From contig NZ_JBLBVM010000053.1 of the NCBI RefSeq assembly GCF_047250385.1, positions 62,001 to 126,000 of the forward strand: a stretch of 64,000 nt of DNA, written 5' to 3'. Below, one piece after another: positions 31,413 to 42,277 of the stretch. Origin of the DNA: Glaciecola sp047250385 (GTDB lineage: Bacteria; Pseudomonadota; Gammaproteobacteria; Enterobacterales; Alteromonadaceae). How positions within the stretch are numbered: position 1 is the stretch's first letter; every line of letters starts with the position of its first letter. The translations under genes and the position numbers were made by a program. Below the pieces are notes generated by a model, which did not search any database, was not told the origin of the DNA, and was given only the letters and a program-made list of their open reading frames with translations.

Positions 31413-33113
31413 ATGAATCGAGTTTTAAAATATTTGCTTGTTCTAATAGCGACTTTTGTACTGGTTGCTTGTGGCGGTGGCGATGCCCCAAGGCCAAAGA
31501 CACCTCAGGTGTTGGTAAACGCAGGGCAAAACCTCGAAGTGAATGAACAAGTTACAATCGTTGTTGATGGTGTTGCCACGAGCACTGCAGGTGGGATTAC
31601 GTATGCTTGGATCTCAAGTCCTGCATTAAGCTTTACGCAAGACGACTTCTCAGCCGCCGCATCGTCAGTAACAACCCCACAACTTAGTCAAAGCACTGAA
31701 TATACCCTCACATTGATTGCTACAGATAGCAATGGGACTCAAGGTTCCGACAGTATTACTTTGCGCGTCAACCCTGTAAATATTAATCCCGTCGCCGCTA
31801 TAGTAGCGCCAGACCTAGAATTATATGAGGCAGATCAGTATCCAATTTTAAGTGATATTACACTAGACGGCTCCAGCAGTTCTGATGCCGATCCTCAAAA
31901 CTCTGAGGCTCCAATTTCTGCCTATCTTTGGCAACAAATTGCCGGAACAGACGTACTTTCGGGGCAGATTCTAACTGCTTCTAGTTTGATATTTCGAACG
32001 CCTGTATTGCAGCAGGCGGAAGATATCGTTATTCGCTTAACTGTGACCGATCAAGAAGGCGCGACTGCAAGCGTGGATAAAACCCTACGTCTATTGAGTG
32101 AAGCTGAAACTATACCTGAATTAACAATAGGTCCGGCGCAAACGGTGTTCTCTGGGGAGTTGTTTTCACTCAGTGGCGAAGCCTCCAGTGCTGCACGTGG
32201 GGCTGAACCGTTTTCAGTCGTATGGTCTTCCGACTCATTACTAGCGCCCATTATCGATGATGTAAACTCCATGAAGACCTATAGCATCGCTCCTTTGGTA
32301 GCTGAGCAAACGGAAATTGTTTATCAAATTTTGATTACCGATAGTTACGGGAATCAACGAAATAAAACGCAAACGATGATTGTTCAAGCGCAAACCCAAA
32401 CGACTTTAAACGACACGGGTGTGAGTCTGAATGCGAGTAACACGGATAACTTCTCTGGGTATCAAGGCGAATTTGCAGGTCAAGATGCACAATATGGCTA
32501 TGACAGGATGGCGACTAGTGGCTTATCTGACAAAGCTGGAAGGGGTGACCAAGGTTTTGACTTTACTCGTTTAAATCAAAATGGTGACGAGATTGACCAA
32601 GACACTACTGATTGGCGCTGCGTGCGAGATAATATTACGGGACTAATTTGGGAGAATAAGACTGATAGCCCGGGCACTCTGCATGATGTTGAGCAGCTTT
32701 TTACTTGGTATGCCGAGGGCGATAATGGCGGCTTTGCTGGAGACTTGAATGCCGGTAGTACCTCATGTGATCTTGCTTCTGGAAATTGTAATACTCAAGC
32801 ATTCGTTGATGCAGTCAACGCGCAAGGTTTATGTGGCTTCTTTGATTGGCGGCTCCCGAGTCATGACGAACTATTATCTTTAGTGCATTTTGGCAAGCTG
32901 CAAGGGCCATTAATTGAAAGTGAGTACTTTCCGAATATTGGTATCAGTACAGCAGATCCGTATTTATGGTATTGGACCTATATGCCGAATGTTGATGGTG
33001 TCAGTGATACTGGAGCTCAAAACGCATGGGCAATTGATTTCAATTCCGGCGTCGATAACTTTATAAATAAGTCGACTGAAGCACGAGTAAAGTTAGTGAG
33101 GGCAGGAAGATGA
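31413..33113 (+). CDS. Lipoprotein with PKD/Ig-like repeats and C-terminal DUF1566 (Lcl) domain
   Basis: 566 residues. The signal ends in the lipobox VLVACGGG, so it is membrane-anchored. Three Ig/PKD-like domains follow (about 30-130, 135-235 and 240-330; for example LTLIATDSNGTQGSDSITLR and VIRLTVTDQEGATASVDKTL). The C-terminal part is a DUF1566/Lcl domain with CVRDNITGLIWENKTD, CGFFDWRLPSHDELLSL and WAIDFNSG. Lcl domains occur in collagen- and glycan-binding adhesins, so a surface adhesin is likely. The next gene, another DUF1566 protein, overlaps its stop by four bases. Confidence 0.82.
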   Translation: MNRVLKYLLVLIATFVLVACGGGDAPRPKTPQVLVNAGQNLEVNEQVTIVVDGVATSTAGGITYAWISSPALSFTQDDFSAAASSVTTPQLSQSTEYTLTLIATDSNGTQGSDSITLRVNPVNINPVAAIVAPDLELYEADQYPILSDITLDGSSSSDADPQNSEAPISAYLWQQIAGTDVLSGQILTASSLIFRTPVLQQAEDIVIRLTVTDQEGATASVDKTLRLLSEAETIPELTIGPAQTVFSGELFSLSGEASSAARGAEPFSVVWSSDSLLAPIIDDVNSMKTYSIAPLVAEQTEIVYQILITDSYGNQRNKTQTMIVQAQTQTTLNDTGVSLNASNTDNFSGYQGEFAGQDAQYGYDRMATSGLSDKAGRGDQGFDFTRLNQNGDEIDQDTTDWRCVRDNITGLIWENKTDSPGTLHDVEQLFTWYAEGDNGGFAGDLNAGSTSCDLASGNCNTQAFVDAVNAQGLCGFFDWRLPSHDELLSLVHFGKLQGPLIESEYFPNIGISTADPYLWYWTYMPNVDGVSDTGAQNAWAIDFNSGVDNFINKSTEARVKLVRAGR

Positions 33114-33640
33114 AAAGTGGATTATTAGCTTTATTATTGCTTGGATATGCCGCTTCTGTAAGTGCCGAACAGTTTTGCTTGGCGACGGCACCGGTTAGTG
33201 CGCCAGAGGAAAATTTCATTCGATATGATAGTGGTCAAGCCCTGCACAAAAGCACCAACCTAATGTGGATGCGATGCGCTATTGGGCAAACGTGGACTGG
33301 TGAAACCTGCACGGGCGAAGCAGAACCCTACACCTGGAAACAAGCCCTGAATTTAAGTGTTGGTTATGAGTTTAATGGCTCTACCAACTGGCGTTTACCT
33401 AATATCAAAGAACTGAGCTCAATTACCGAGCGATCATGCACTCGACCGAGTGTTGATGTTGATTTATTTCCTGAAACTCCCCCTGACGACTTTTGGACCT
33501 CAACGCCATCAATGAGTGATCCTGAGCGTGCTTGGGTCGTTGCATTCTTTAATAGCAGTAACTCCATAAAAGAGAAAAATAGAACGGTATTTGTACGGCT
33601 TGTGCGCACTGCTTTGCCTGCAGAGCGCGATGGAGAATAG
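33110..33640 (+). CDS. Secreted single-domain DUF1566 (Lcl) protein
   Basis: 176 residues: signal peptide to about residue 20 (AASVSAEQ), then one DUF1566 domain with KSTNLMWMRCAIGQTW, WRLPNIKELSSI, FWTSTPS and the closing FVRLVRT. Cysteine pairs suggest disulfides. The ATG overlaps the stop of the larger DUF1566 lipoprotein, so the pair is co-translated. It ends one base from the convergent hemW gene. Confidence 0.82.
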   Translation: MKSGLLALLLLGYAASVSAEQFCLATAPVSAPEENFIRYDSGQALHKSTNLMWMRCAIGQTWTGETCTGEAEPYTWKQALNLSVGYEFNGSTNWRLPNIKELSSITERSCTRPSVDVDLFPETPPDDFWTSTPSMSDPERAWVVAFFNSSNSIKEKNRTVFVRLVRTALPAERDGE

Positions 33641-34876
33641 TTATAGGAAAAGATCCAACAGACTATTTAAATAACGCTTTCCGGTATCGGTAAGTTGCCA
33701 TTCGTATTCGTTGCTCGTTATCAGTTGCATCTTTTCAGCTTTATCTAAGCTCAGTAACTCTGCATTTGTTAGTGGCCTACCGGTCGTTTTTTCAAATTCT
33801 GCTTTTGGGCATATTTCCATAACCCTAAAACGATTCATAAAAAATTCGAAGGCTAGGTCATCGCTTTCAACTTCGCTTACTTTGTCCATGTATTTTCTGG
33901 TTAAATCCATATACCCTTTTGGATGTTTTACTTTCACCGTACGTAATATTTTGAGCCCGTTCGCTGACCCATCTGATGAAAGCTCACTAGCGTTGCTCAT
34001 GGCTTTTTGCGAATTGTTTTGTAGAACAGATAATTTGCCATGTGCGCCACAGCCGATGCCAAGATAATCACCAAAACGCCAATAATTTAAATTATGCTGA
34101 CATTGCTGTCCTGGCTTTGCATAGGCAGAAATCTCATACTGTTCATAACCTGCTTCAGTAAGTAATTGATGACCTTGTTCTTGGATATCCCAAAGAATAT
34201 CGTCATCAGGTAGCGTTGGCGGTTTCGAGTAAAACGAAGTGTTTGGCTCAATGGTGAGTTGATACCAAGATAAATGTGGTGGTGCTAACGCTATCGCTTT
34301 TTCCAGATCGAGCATGGCGTCTTCAACACTTTGATTAGGCAAGCCATGCATCAAGTCTAAGTTAAAACTTCGTAAGGGTAATTGCTTCGCTAATTGGATC
34401 GCCGCACTAGCTTGTGCTGAATCGTGAATTCGTCCCAACGCTTGCAAGTGCTGTTCGTCAAAGCTCTGAACGCCTACTGAGATTCGATTAATTCCCGCTT
34501 TTTCAAAACCAATAAACTTCTCGGCTTCAACTGTTCCTGGATTAGCCTCCATTGTAATTTCAACATTAGGGGACAAAGGAATTCTTGCCGCGATACCGTC
34601 TATTAGCTTTTTCATGCCTGCAACTGACAACAAGCTTGGCGTGCCGCCGCCAATGAAAATAGTGGAGACTTCACGCAGTTTGCCATCAATTGTTACTAAG
34701 GGGAGGTCTTCAGTTAAGTCATCTAACAAATGACTGATATATTCCGACTCAGGCAAACCACCTTTTAAATTGTGTGAGTTGAAGTCGCAATATGGGCATT
34801 TCTGTACACACCAAGGAATGTGCACGTATAAACTTAATGGTGGTAGGCTGGCAGTGATATTGGCTGAACGACTCAA
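33641..34876 (-). CDS. hemW: HemW-like radical SAM haem chaperone
   Basis: 411 residues. The radical-SAM cluster motif CVQKCPYCDFNSH (C-x3-C-x2-C) is near residue 22, followed by IFIGGGTPSLL and the TMEANPGT and GVQSFDEQHL segments of the HemN/HemW group. HemW binds haem and [4Fe-4S] and delivers haem; unlike HemN it lacks the fourth cysteine, as here (CDF). Its start overlaps the end of rdgB, the usual gene order in gammaproteobacteria. Confidence 0.92.
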   Translation of the reverse strand: MSRSANITASLPPLSLYVHIPWCVQKCPYCDFNSHNLKGGLPESEYISHLLDDLTEDLPLVTIDGKLREVSTIFIGGGTPSLLSVAGMKKLIDGIAARIPLSPNVEITMEANPGTVEAEKFIGFEKAGINRISVGVQSFDEQHLQALGRIHDSAQASAAIQLAKQLPLRSFNLDLMHGLPNQSVEDAMLDLEKAIALAPPHLSWYQLTIEPNTSFYSKPPTLPDDDILWDIQEQGHQLLTEAGYEQYEISAYAKPGQQCQHNLNYWRFGDYLGIGCGAHGKLSVLQNNSQKAMSNASELSSDGSANGLKILRTVKVKHPKGYMDLTRKYMDKVSEVESDDLAFEFFMNRFRVMEICPKAEFEKTTGRPLTNAELLSLDKAEKMQLITSNEYEWQLTDTGKRYLNSLLDLFL

Positions 34877-35478
34877 AGGACTATTAGGTCCTTCATACGC
34901 TCCATCAATTCTGCTAAAGCTTTACCACGGTGACTGATACTATTTTTGACGTCTTTACTCAATTCCGCAGCGCTACAATTTTGCTCTGGTACCCAAAATA
35001 CAGGGTCGTAGCCAAAGCCACCGTCGCCATGGCGAGTTTTGCTAATTTCACCATGCCATTCGCCTTGGCAAATAATTGGTGTTGGATCAAGCTCATGCTG
35101 CATAAAGACAAGGACACACAGAAATCTCGCTTTGCGATTGTTATCTTCTTCAGTTAAAGCAGCTAAAAGTTTATCAATATTGTCACTGTCGCTGGCATCT
35201 GCGCCAGCGTAGCGAGCTGAATAAATACCAGGCTGACCACCAAGAGCATCTACCGCTAAGCCACTGTCGTCTGCTATTGCAGGTAGCCCTGTTACTTTAG
35301 CGGCATGTCGAGCTTTAATGATCGCATTTTCAACAAAAGTCGTGCCGGTTTCAGGTACTTCATCTACATTGAATTCCGATTGCGGAGAGACTTTGATTGA
35401 GAAGCCTTCAAACAACGTTGAAAACTCAGCGACTTTGCCTTTATTTCCGGTAGCGAGAACAATATGCTTCAAGCTCAT
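34873..35478 (-). CDS. rdgB: RdgB/HAM1 XTP/dITP pyrophosphatase
   Basis: 201 residues, family length. Starts KHIVLATGNKGKVAEF with the T-G-N-x-x-K motif, and has LPAIADDSGLAVDAL, GIYSARYAG and GGFGYDPVFW as expected. Removes inosine, xanthosine and other non-canonical triphosphates from the nucleotide pool. Between the DEAD-box helicase gene and hemW, all on one strand. Confidence 0.95.
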   Translation of the reverse strand: MSLKHIVLATGNKGKVAEFSTLFEGFSIKVSPQSEFNVDEVPETGTTFVENAIIKARHAAKVTGLPAIADDSGLAVDALGGQPGIYSARYAGADASDSDNIDKLLAALTEEDNNRKARFLCVLVFMQHELDPTPIICQGEWHGEISKTRHGDGGFGYDPVFWVPEQNCSAAELSKDVKNSISHRGKALAELMERMKDLIVL

Positions 35479-35479
35479 G

Positions 35480-36745
35480 TTAAGACTCTTTCGATTTTGG
35501 TGAAGATGGTCTAGTTGTCTTTTTCTTAAACTTAGTCTTGGCTTTTAATTTGCTCTTTTTAGCTTTAGCAGACAACTTCACTTTTTTCTTCTTTACTACT
35601 TTAGGGGGCTTGCTTGTTGGGCGCAAACCTTCAATTACACGTGCCTTGAATGCTTCTTTAGTATAGCGTTCTACTTTGCCAACTTTTTCAAAATCGTGGG
35701 CTTCAATAATCGATATTGCCGTACCTTTTGCGCCAGCTCGTCCCGTGCGACCAATACGATGAACATATACATCAGCGCCTCTCGGCATATCGTAGTTTAT
35801 AACGTGACTGATATCTTGAACGTCTATTCCTCGAGCTGCTACATCGGTAGCAATTAGAATTTTCACGTCACCGGATTTGAAACTTGCCAAAGCAGAGTTA
35901 CGCTTGTCTTGCGGCATCTCACCTTGCAAATAGGTGACACTGAAGTCCTGACTAAATAAGTAGTCTTTGAGTTTGTGCAAACGTTCACGAGTTTTCACGA
36001 AAACAATGCAAGACTCGATGGTATTGCGCAAGTGATGAACTAAGATCGCATTTTTGTGCTCTAAATTATCAGCGAGGTGATACCACTGCAGGATCTTATT
36101 TTTCTCTTTTCGTGAAGGGTCAGCAGAAAGCGTGACTGGGTCTTTCAGTAACTCTTCAGCGAAATCGCGCACACCTTTGCCTTCAAGTGTCGCTGAAAAC
36201 AACATGCTCTGCCTGCGCCATCTAGCTTCACCGGCAATTTGGTGAACGATCGAAGAAAACCCCATGTCGAGCATGCGGTCAGCTTCATCTAAGATAAGCG
36301 ATTCTATATCACGACAATCGAAGCTTTCTTGTTCAATATGTTCAAACAAGCGACCTGGGGTTGCTACTAAAATATCGACACGACCAGACAGTGTCTCGCG
36401 GTCAGTACCATAGTTTATGCCACCTGTAATTACACCGCAGGTTAAATGAGTGTATTTCGTAATCGCAAGGGCTTGCTCAAACACTTGATTTGCTAGCTCT
36501 CTGGTGGGAACCAAAATGAGCACACGCGTTGAACTATCGTCCTTGCGCGGGTAATCAAGTAGAAACTGGCAGACAGGAAGTAAAAACGCTGCGGTTTTAC
36601 CTGTGCCTGTTGGTGCGTCAGCAAGAATGTCTTTGCCTTCCATCGCATGTGGAATAACTAAAGACTGAATACTGGTAGGGCGTTCATAACCCATATCGGC
36701 AACGGCTCTACAGAGTTCGTCGTCTAAATCTAATTGTGCAAACAT
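35480..36745 (-). CDS. srmB: DEAD-box RNA helicase, SrmB-like
   Basis: About 421 residues from the methionine of MFAQLDLDD at 36745; upstream residues in frame (to 36778) look non-native. All helicase motifs are visible: Q motif with RPTSIQSLVIP, Walker A APTGTGKT, PTRELA, GG, TPGRL, DEAD (LILDEADRML), SAT, ARGIDVQ and HRIGRTGRAG. The C-terminus is a lysine-rich tail (KKKKVKLSAKAKKSKLKAK), for RNA contact. SrmB helps assemble the large ribosomal subunit; assignment among DEAD paralogues is by overall look and by its short core, so it is moderately firm. Confidence 0.88.
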   Translation of the reverse strand: MFAQLDLDDELCRAVADMGYERPTSIQSLVIPHAMEGKDILADAPTGTGKTAAFLLPVCQFLLDYPRKDDSSTRVLILVPTRELANQVFEQALAITKYTHLTCGVITGGINYGTDRETLSGRVDILVATPGRLFEHIEQESFDCRDIESLILDEADRMLDMGFSSIVHQIAGEARWRRQSMLFSATLEGKGVRDFAEELLKDPVTLSADPSRKEKNKILQWYHLADNLEHKNAILVHHLRNTIESCIVFVKTRERLHKLKDYLFSQDFSVTYLQGEMPQDKRNSALASFKSGDVKILIATDVAARGIDVQDISHVINYDMPRGADVYVHRIGRTGRAGAKGTAISIIEAHDFEKVGKVERYTKEAFKARVIEGLRPTSKPPKVVKKKKVKLSAKAKKSKLKAKTKFKKKTTRPSSPKSKES

Positions 36746-36946
36746 GAATAGCTTAGTTTCGTTTTTCGTTTCGCGCATTCTACCTTAAAATGGCGTTAAC
36801 GAGTATGCTTGTTTTTCATAGGCAGGGTAATTTTTTGGGTTCTCAAAAATACAGCCTTTCAATATGCATTGTCAGCCCTTTGGCATTGACTTAAATAGCG
36901 ATACTCGATAGTTTAAGCACATAATAATTATGACAGCGCAGATAAC

Positions 36947-37858
36947 GTGTATTTAAGCTATTTTGGGTTAACGGACAACCCATTTTCAATTGCTCCTAAC
37001 CCTGATTACTTATTCATGAGCCCGCGACATCGCGAAGCATTGGCTCATCTTACCTTTGGTTTGAAAGAATCAGGGGGCTTTGTGATGCTTACTGGCGAAG
37101 TGGGGACAGGAAAAACCACCGTTTCTCGTAAACTTTTGCAAGATTTATCTGACGACACGCAAACAGCAGTCATTCTAAATCCAACGCTTTCTGCTATCGA
37201 ATTGCTCGCCACTGTTTGTGATGAACTTGGTGTGAAATACAAAGCAAATACAAATTCGCTAAAAGTCTTCACTGATAAAATTTTAAATAAATTAGCGGAT
37301 AATCATGCGAACGGTATCAATACGGTTCTGATCATCGATGAAGCGCAGCACCTAATGCCAGAAGTGTTGGAACAACTGCGTTTACTGACTAATTTAGAAA
37401 CAACACGAGAAAAGCTGTTAAAAGTAGTGTTAATTGGCCAACCTGAATTGCAGCAACTTTTGCGTCGCAATGAGTTAAGGCAATTAGCACAACGAGTGAC
37501 GGCACGATATCATTTGCTTCCACTTACCAAAGCCGAGGTAGCACTATATGTTGCTCACCGTCTGCAGGTTGCCCACGGCAATCCAAATATATTTACAGGC
37601 ACGTCATTAAGCAGTTTGTTTCAAATTAGCGGTGGTATTCCTCGCGTTATTAACCTCTTATGTGACCGAGCGATGACACTTGCTTATACCTTGCAAAAGC
37701 CTCGCATCACTCATCAACTAGTCGTTGCGGCTAGTTATCAAGTGCTTGGTGAAGACATTGTTCAGCAACGTCAGAAAGACTTATGGCAACGATTTTTTGT
37801 GGGTGGTTTCCTTACCTCCATAATTATCGGTTTAGTGCTTGGAGGCTTATATGCTTAA
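36947..37858 (+). CDS. gspA: GspA/ExeA-type AAA ATPase of type II secretion assembly
   Basis: 303 residues, GTG start (MYLSYFGLTDNPFSIAPNPD). Walker A is GEVGTGKTT, Walker B LIIDEAQHL, and a C-terminal membrane helix (FFVGGFLTSIIIGLVLGGLY) ends the protein. ExeA in Aeromonas is nearly twice as long, with a periplasmic peptidoglycan-binding domain after this helix; here that part is missing. With ExeB/GspB it helps insert the secretin through the cell wall. The gspB gene overlaps by eight bases. Confidence 0.85.
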   Translation: MYLSYFGLTDNPFSIAPNPDYLFMSPRHREALAHLTFGLKESGGFVMLTGEVGTGKTTVSRKLLQDLSDDTQTAVILNPTLSAIELLATVCDELGVKYKANTNSLKVFTDKILNKLADNHANGINTVLIIDEAQHLMPEVLEQLRLLTNLETTREKLLKVVLIGQPELQQLLRRNELRQLAQRVTARYHLLPLTKAEVALYVAHRLQVAHGNPNIFTGTSLSSLFQISGGIPRVINLLCDRAMTLAYTLQKPRITHQLVVAASYQVLGEDIVQQRQKDLWQRFFVGGFLTSIIIGLVLGGLYA

Positions 37859-38993
37859 GACTCTGAAGGTTAATGAACTCGCCCCTGGGATGCTAGTGAG
37901 TAAGGTAGTCAGTCAGCATGGGCCGGTTAAGATTCGTAAGGTTGGTATGATCCGTGGCCCTGAAATGATCAAGGGTCTAACTGAAATGGGTGTGACTGAA
38001 GTTGAAGTCGATTTAAGTCAAAGTTTGGGTTTGCAGGATGATGACGACGAGCAGCTAGAACCCGCTTATCAAGCGCCGGAAGAGGCTACTAAACTTACAC
38101 CTACTCAACAACTTCTGCAGAACGAACGACAAACTGCGAAGGCAAATAATGATGGTGGCCAACACTACAATCGTTCCTTATTTATGCCGTCAATGGATAG
38201 CTTGCCTTCAATGTGGACGCTATATGGAAAGAACAGTATTCTGATGTTTCTTTTAGTTGTTGGTGGCATATGTGTAGGTTGGAACATTGCTTCAATTCCT
38301 ACTTGGTTGCAGCTTTCCAAGGATAAAGAATATGTGCAAGTAGATTATCAGCCTAGAAGCATTGCAGTTAATCGCAGTGCGGGTAGCGCTGAACTTGAGA
38401 GTGAGTCTTCAACTAGTGACCAGAACAATAACGCTACCATCGCGAAACAAGATGCTGAGCTTGATAATAAGCCTGAAGCCGCTGTTCCTGAAGCCACTCA
38501 GCCCGTCGCTAGTGAGCCAGAGGCCGAGCCGCTCATTTTAGGTTATCAGCCAGAAAGTGTGCAAAATCTTAAGAATACGCTTGCTGCCGGAAGTGCCCAA
38601 AGTAAAACCGAAGAGATAGTGAACGCCTCAAACAATAGTTCGACAGATCCTGCAGTATCGGCTGCTTTGTTAGAAAAAATTAATAAGGCCATAGCTAACT
38701 TAGACAATGATTCTGGTGAGGAGCAAAGCGATCCATTAGCAAATAACTATGATGATTTACCCAGAGTCGACCAGCTTTCAATTGCTATTCAAACACAAAT
38801 CCCATCAATGACCTTTAGCGCCCACATGTATTCTTCGAACAGAGATGGACGATGGGTTAGGGTAAATGGTCGGCGTTTAGTTGAAGGTGATTACATTGCC
38901 GAGAATCTTCAACTGGTTAATATCGAGCCACAAAAAGTCATACTCTCTTTTAAAGATGAAGTGTTCACCATGAATGCCTTGTCAGACTGGTAG
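37851..38993 (+). CDS. gspB: GspB-like protein with N-terminal DUF3391-like domain
   Basis: About 380 residues from the ATG at 37851, with GGAGG five bases before it. The first 60 residues (LKVNELAPGMLVSKVV, GVTEVEVDLSQ) look like the DUF3391 domain that precedes HD-GYP phosphodiesterases. Then a linker, one membrane helix (SILMFLLVVGGICVGW, about 125-145), a long periplasmic Ala/Glu/Ser-rich linker, and the GspB C-terminal domain (about 300-380) with MTFSAHMYSS, RWVRVNGRRLVEGD and PQKVILSF. Together with GspA it supports type II secretin assembly. Confidence 0.85.
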   Translation: MLKTLKVNELAPGMLVSKVVSQHGPVKIRKVGMIRGPEMIKGLTEMGVTEVEVDLSQSLGLQDDDDEQLEPAYQAPEEATKLTPTQQLLQNERQTAKANNDGGQHYNRSLFMPSMDSLPSMWTLYGKNSILMFLLVVGGICVGWNIASIPTWLQLSKDKEYVQVDYQPRSIAVNRSAGSAELESESSTSDQNNNATIAKQDAELDNKPEAAVPEATQPVASEPEAEPLILGYQPESVQNLKNTLAAGSAQSKTEEIVNASNNSSTDPAVSAALLEKINKAIANLDNDSGEEQSDPLANNYDDLPRVDQLSIAIQTQIPSMTFSAHMYSSNRDGRWVRVNGRRLVEGDYIAENLQLVNIEPQKVILSFKDEVFTMNALSDW

Positions 38994-39085
38994 CGGTTCA
39001 TTGGCTTATTGCGTGAGTAATTGAATTAAAGAATTTGCCAGTTAGTGAGCACTAGCTTAACTAAATATTTTAAGCCCAAAACACA

Positions 39086-39125
39086 AAGCGGCAAACACAG
39101 TAGTTGTTTGCGTTACCGCTTTTTT
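39086..39125 (+). terminator. Intrinsic terminator after gspB
   Basis: AAGCGG and CAAACA pair with TGTTTG and CCGCTT (5-base bulge on the right side, 7-base loop), followed by TTTTT. It lies between gspB and the convergent leuD end and may work in both directions. Confidence 0.75.
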
Positions 39126-39165
39126 CAATCCTACCAAAAGTTTCTTGCCGACTTGGAAGTCGCTT

Positions 39166-39765
39166 CTACAACCAAGCCAATCTTTTTTCTTCAAACTCGC
39201 TAATACGCTTGTCGAACTCCAAAGTTTGGCCAACGGCGTCGAGGCCTTTAATCATGTTTTGCTTATGATGTTCCGCTACTTCAAATGTGAAACTCTTGTC
39301 ACCTGCAGTCACGGTTTGCTTTGGCAGGTCTATATGGAAGACTGTATCTGGATTGGCGGCTACTTGCTTAAAAAGCTCATCCATTTTATCACTAGCTAAT
39401 GCGATGGGTAGAAGTTGGTTGTTCACGCAGTTGCCATAAAAAATATCGGCAAAACTTGTCGCAATAATACACTCAAAACCAAAGTCAGCGAGTGCCCAAG
39501 GTGCATGTTCCCTACTTGAACCACAACCAAAGTTTTCACGGCATAAGAGCACTTTAGCACCTTGGTGCTCAGCTTTATTCAGTGCGAACTCTGGGTTTAA
39601 GTCCTGCTCATGCAAGTCCAAGTAACGCCAATCATGGAATAAGTGTTTACCGTATCCAGCGCGAGTTACTCCCGTTAAAAACTGTTTTGGAATAATCTGA
39701 TCGGTGTCGATGTTTGCCTGATCCAAAGGGGCGGCTTTACCTGATAATGTTGTAAATCCTGTCAT
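39166..39765 (-). CDS. leuD: 3-isopropylmalate dehydratase small subunit
   Basis: 199 residues from the methionine of MTGFTTLSGKAAPLDQANID; GGAG lies before it and the ATG follows the leuC stop with one base between, so the longer frame to 39795 is not used. NIDTDQIIPKQFL and NFGCGSSREHAPW are signature segments of the small subunit, which closes the swivel domain over the [4Fe-4S] site of LeuC. Last gene of leuABCD. Confidence 0.96.
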   Translation of the reverse strand: MTGFTTLSGKAAPLDQANIDTDQIIPKQFLTGVTRAGYGKHLFHDWRYLDLHEQDLNPEFALNKAEHQGAKVLLCRENFGCGSSREHAPWALADFGFECIIATSFADIFYGNCVNNQLLPIALASDKMDELFKQVAANPDTVFHIDLPKQTVTAGDKSFTFEVAEHHKQNMIKGLDAVGQTLEFDKRISEFEEKRLAWL

Positions 39766-39766
39766 C

Positions 39767-41167
<1,401 letters not shown>

Positions 41168-41187
41168 GATTATTCCTTCCCTTTAAG

Positions 41188-42276
41188 TTAAGAGATTTGT
41201 TGTAAAATATAAGTGCCAACGTCGGCAGTTGAGCTTGCGTTATCGCGCTTTTCTTTTGGCAATAACTCTGCTGTTAACACACCATTTTCTAAGGTTTTGA
41301 CAACGGCAGCGTCAATAGCATCTGCAGCTTCAAGTTCGCCCAAGCTATATCGAAGCATCATCGAAGCCGACAAGATTTGTGCAATTGGGTTAGCAATGCC
41401 TTTACCAGCAATATCTGGGGCTGAGCCGCCAGCAGGTTCGAACATTCCGAAGCTTTCACCATTTATGCTCGCAGATGGAAGCAGGCCCATCGAGCCCGTT
41501 AGCATCGCGCATTCGTCACTAATAATGTCGCCAAATAAGTTTGAACAAAGCATTACATCGAACTGCGCTGGGTTGCAAAGAAGTTGCATCGTAGCGTTAT
41601 CAATGTAGATATGCTCAAGTGTTACTTCGGGATAGTCTTCAGCAACTTCTTCAACTACTTCACGCCAAAGGCGGCTACATACAAGCACATTCGCTTTATC
41701 GACAGAAGTCACTTTCTTATTGCGTTTCATTGCAGCTTCAAATGCACTGATCGCTATGCGTCGGATTTCACGCTTTGAATAGCGCATTGTGTCGAAGGCG
41801 TATTGTTCTTCACCTTCGCCTTCGATACCTTTCGGTTGCCCGAAGTAAATGCCTGAAGTCAGTTCACGAATAACAAGTACATCTACGCCTGAATTAGCAA
41901 TATCATTGCGTAGTGGTGATAAATGAGCGAGTCCCGGATAAATTTTGGCGGGTCTCAAATTACTAAATAAATCAAAATGGCTTCGTAAGGTAAGTAAAGC
42001 GGCGCGCTCTGGACGTTGCTCTAAGGGCAGGCTATCCCATTTGGGACCGCCGATGGATCCAAACAAAATTGCATCGGCTTGTTCGCATCCCTCCAGTGTT
42101 GATTTGGGCAGGGCTTCACCATGATGATCAATTGCAAAACCACCCACAGGGTACGTTGTGCGTTCAAGGGTAATATCAAATTTATTACAGACCGCGTCTA
42201 AAACGCGATTCGCTTGCTCCATCACTTCAGGACCAATACCATCCCCGGGTAAAACTGCAATTTGGTATGTGGTCAT
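41188..42276 (-). CDS. leuB: 3-isopropylmalate dehydrogenase
   Basis: 362 residues from the ATG at 42276 (TTYQIAVLPGDGIGPEVM); AGGAG sits within the end of leuA and one base separates the leuA stop from this ATG, so upstream in-frame residues to 42354 belong to leuA in another frame. Motifs: GDGIGPEV, RELTSGIYFG, and the decarboxylating dehydrogenase signature around NLFGDIISDECAMLTGSMG. NAD-dependent oxidation of 3-isopropylmalate. Confidence 0.96.
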   Translation of the reverse strand: MTTYQIAVLPGDGIGPEVMEQANRVLDAVCNKFDITLERTTYPVGGFAIDHHGEALPKSTLEGCEQADAILFGSIGGPKWDSLPLEQRPERAALLTLRSHFDLFSNLRPAKIYPGLAHLSPLRNDIANSGVDVLVIRELTSGIYFGQPKGIEGEGEEQYAFDTMRYSKREIRRIAISAFEAAMKRNKKVTSVDKANVLVCSRLWREVVEEVAEDYPEVTLEHIYIDNATMQLLCNPAQFDVMLCSNLFGDIISDECAMLTGSMGLLPSASINGESFGMFEPAGGSAPDIAGKGIANPIAQILSASMMLRYSLGELEAADAIDAAVVKTLENGVLTAELLPKEKRDNASSTADVGTYILQQIS

Positions 42277-42277
42277 T

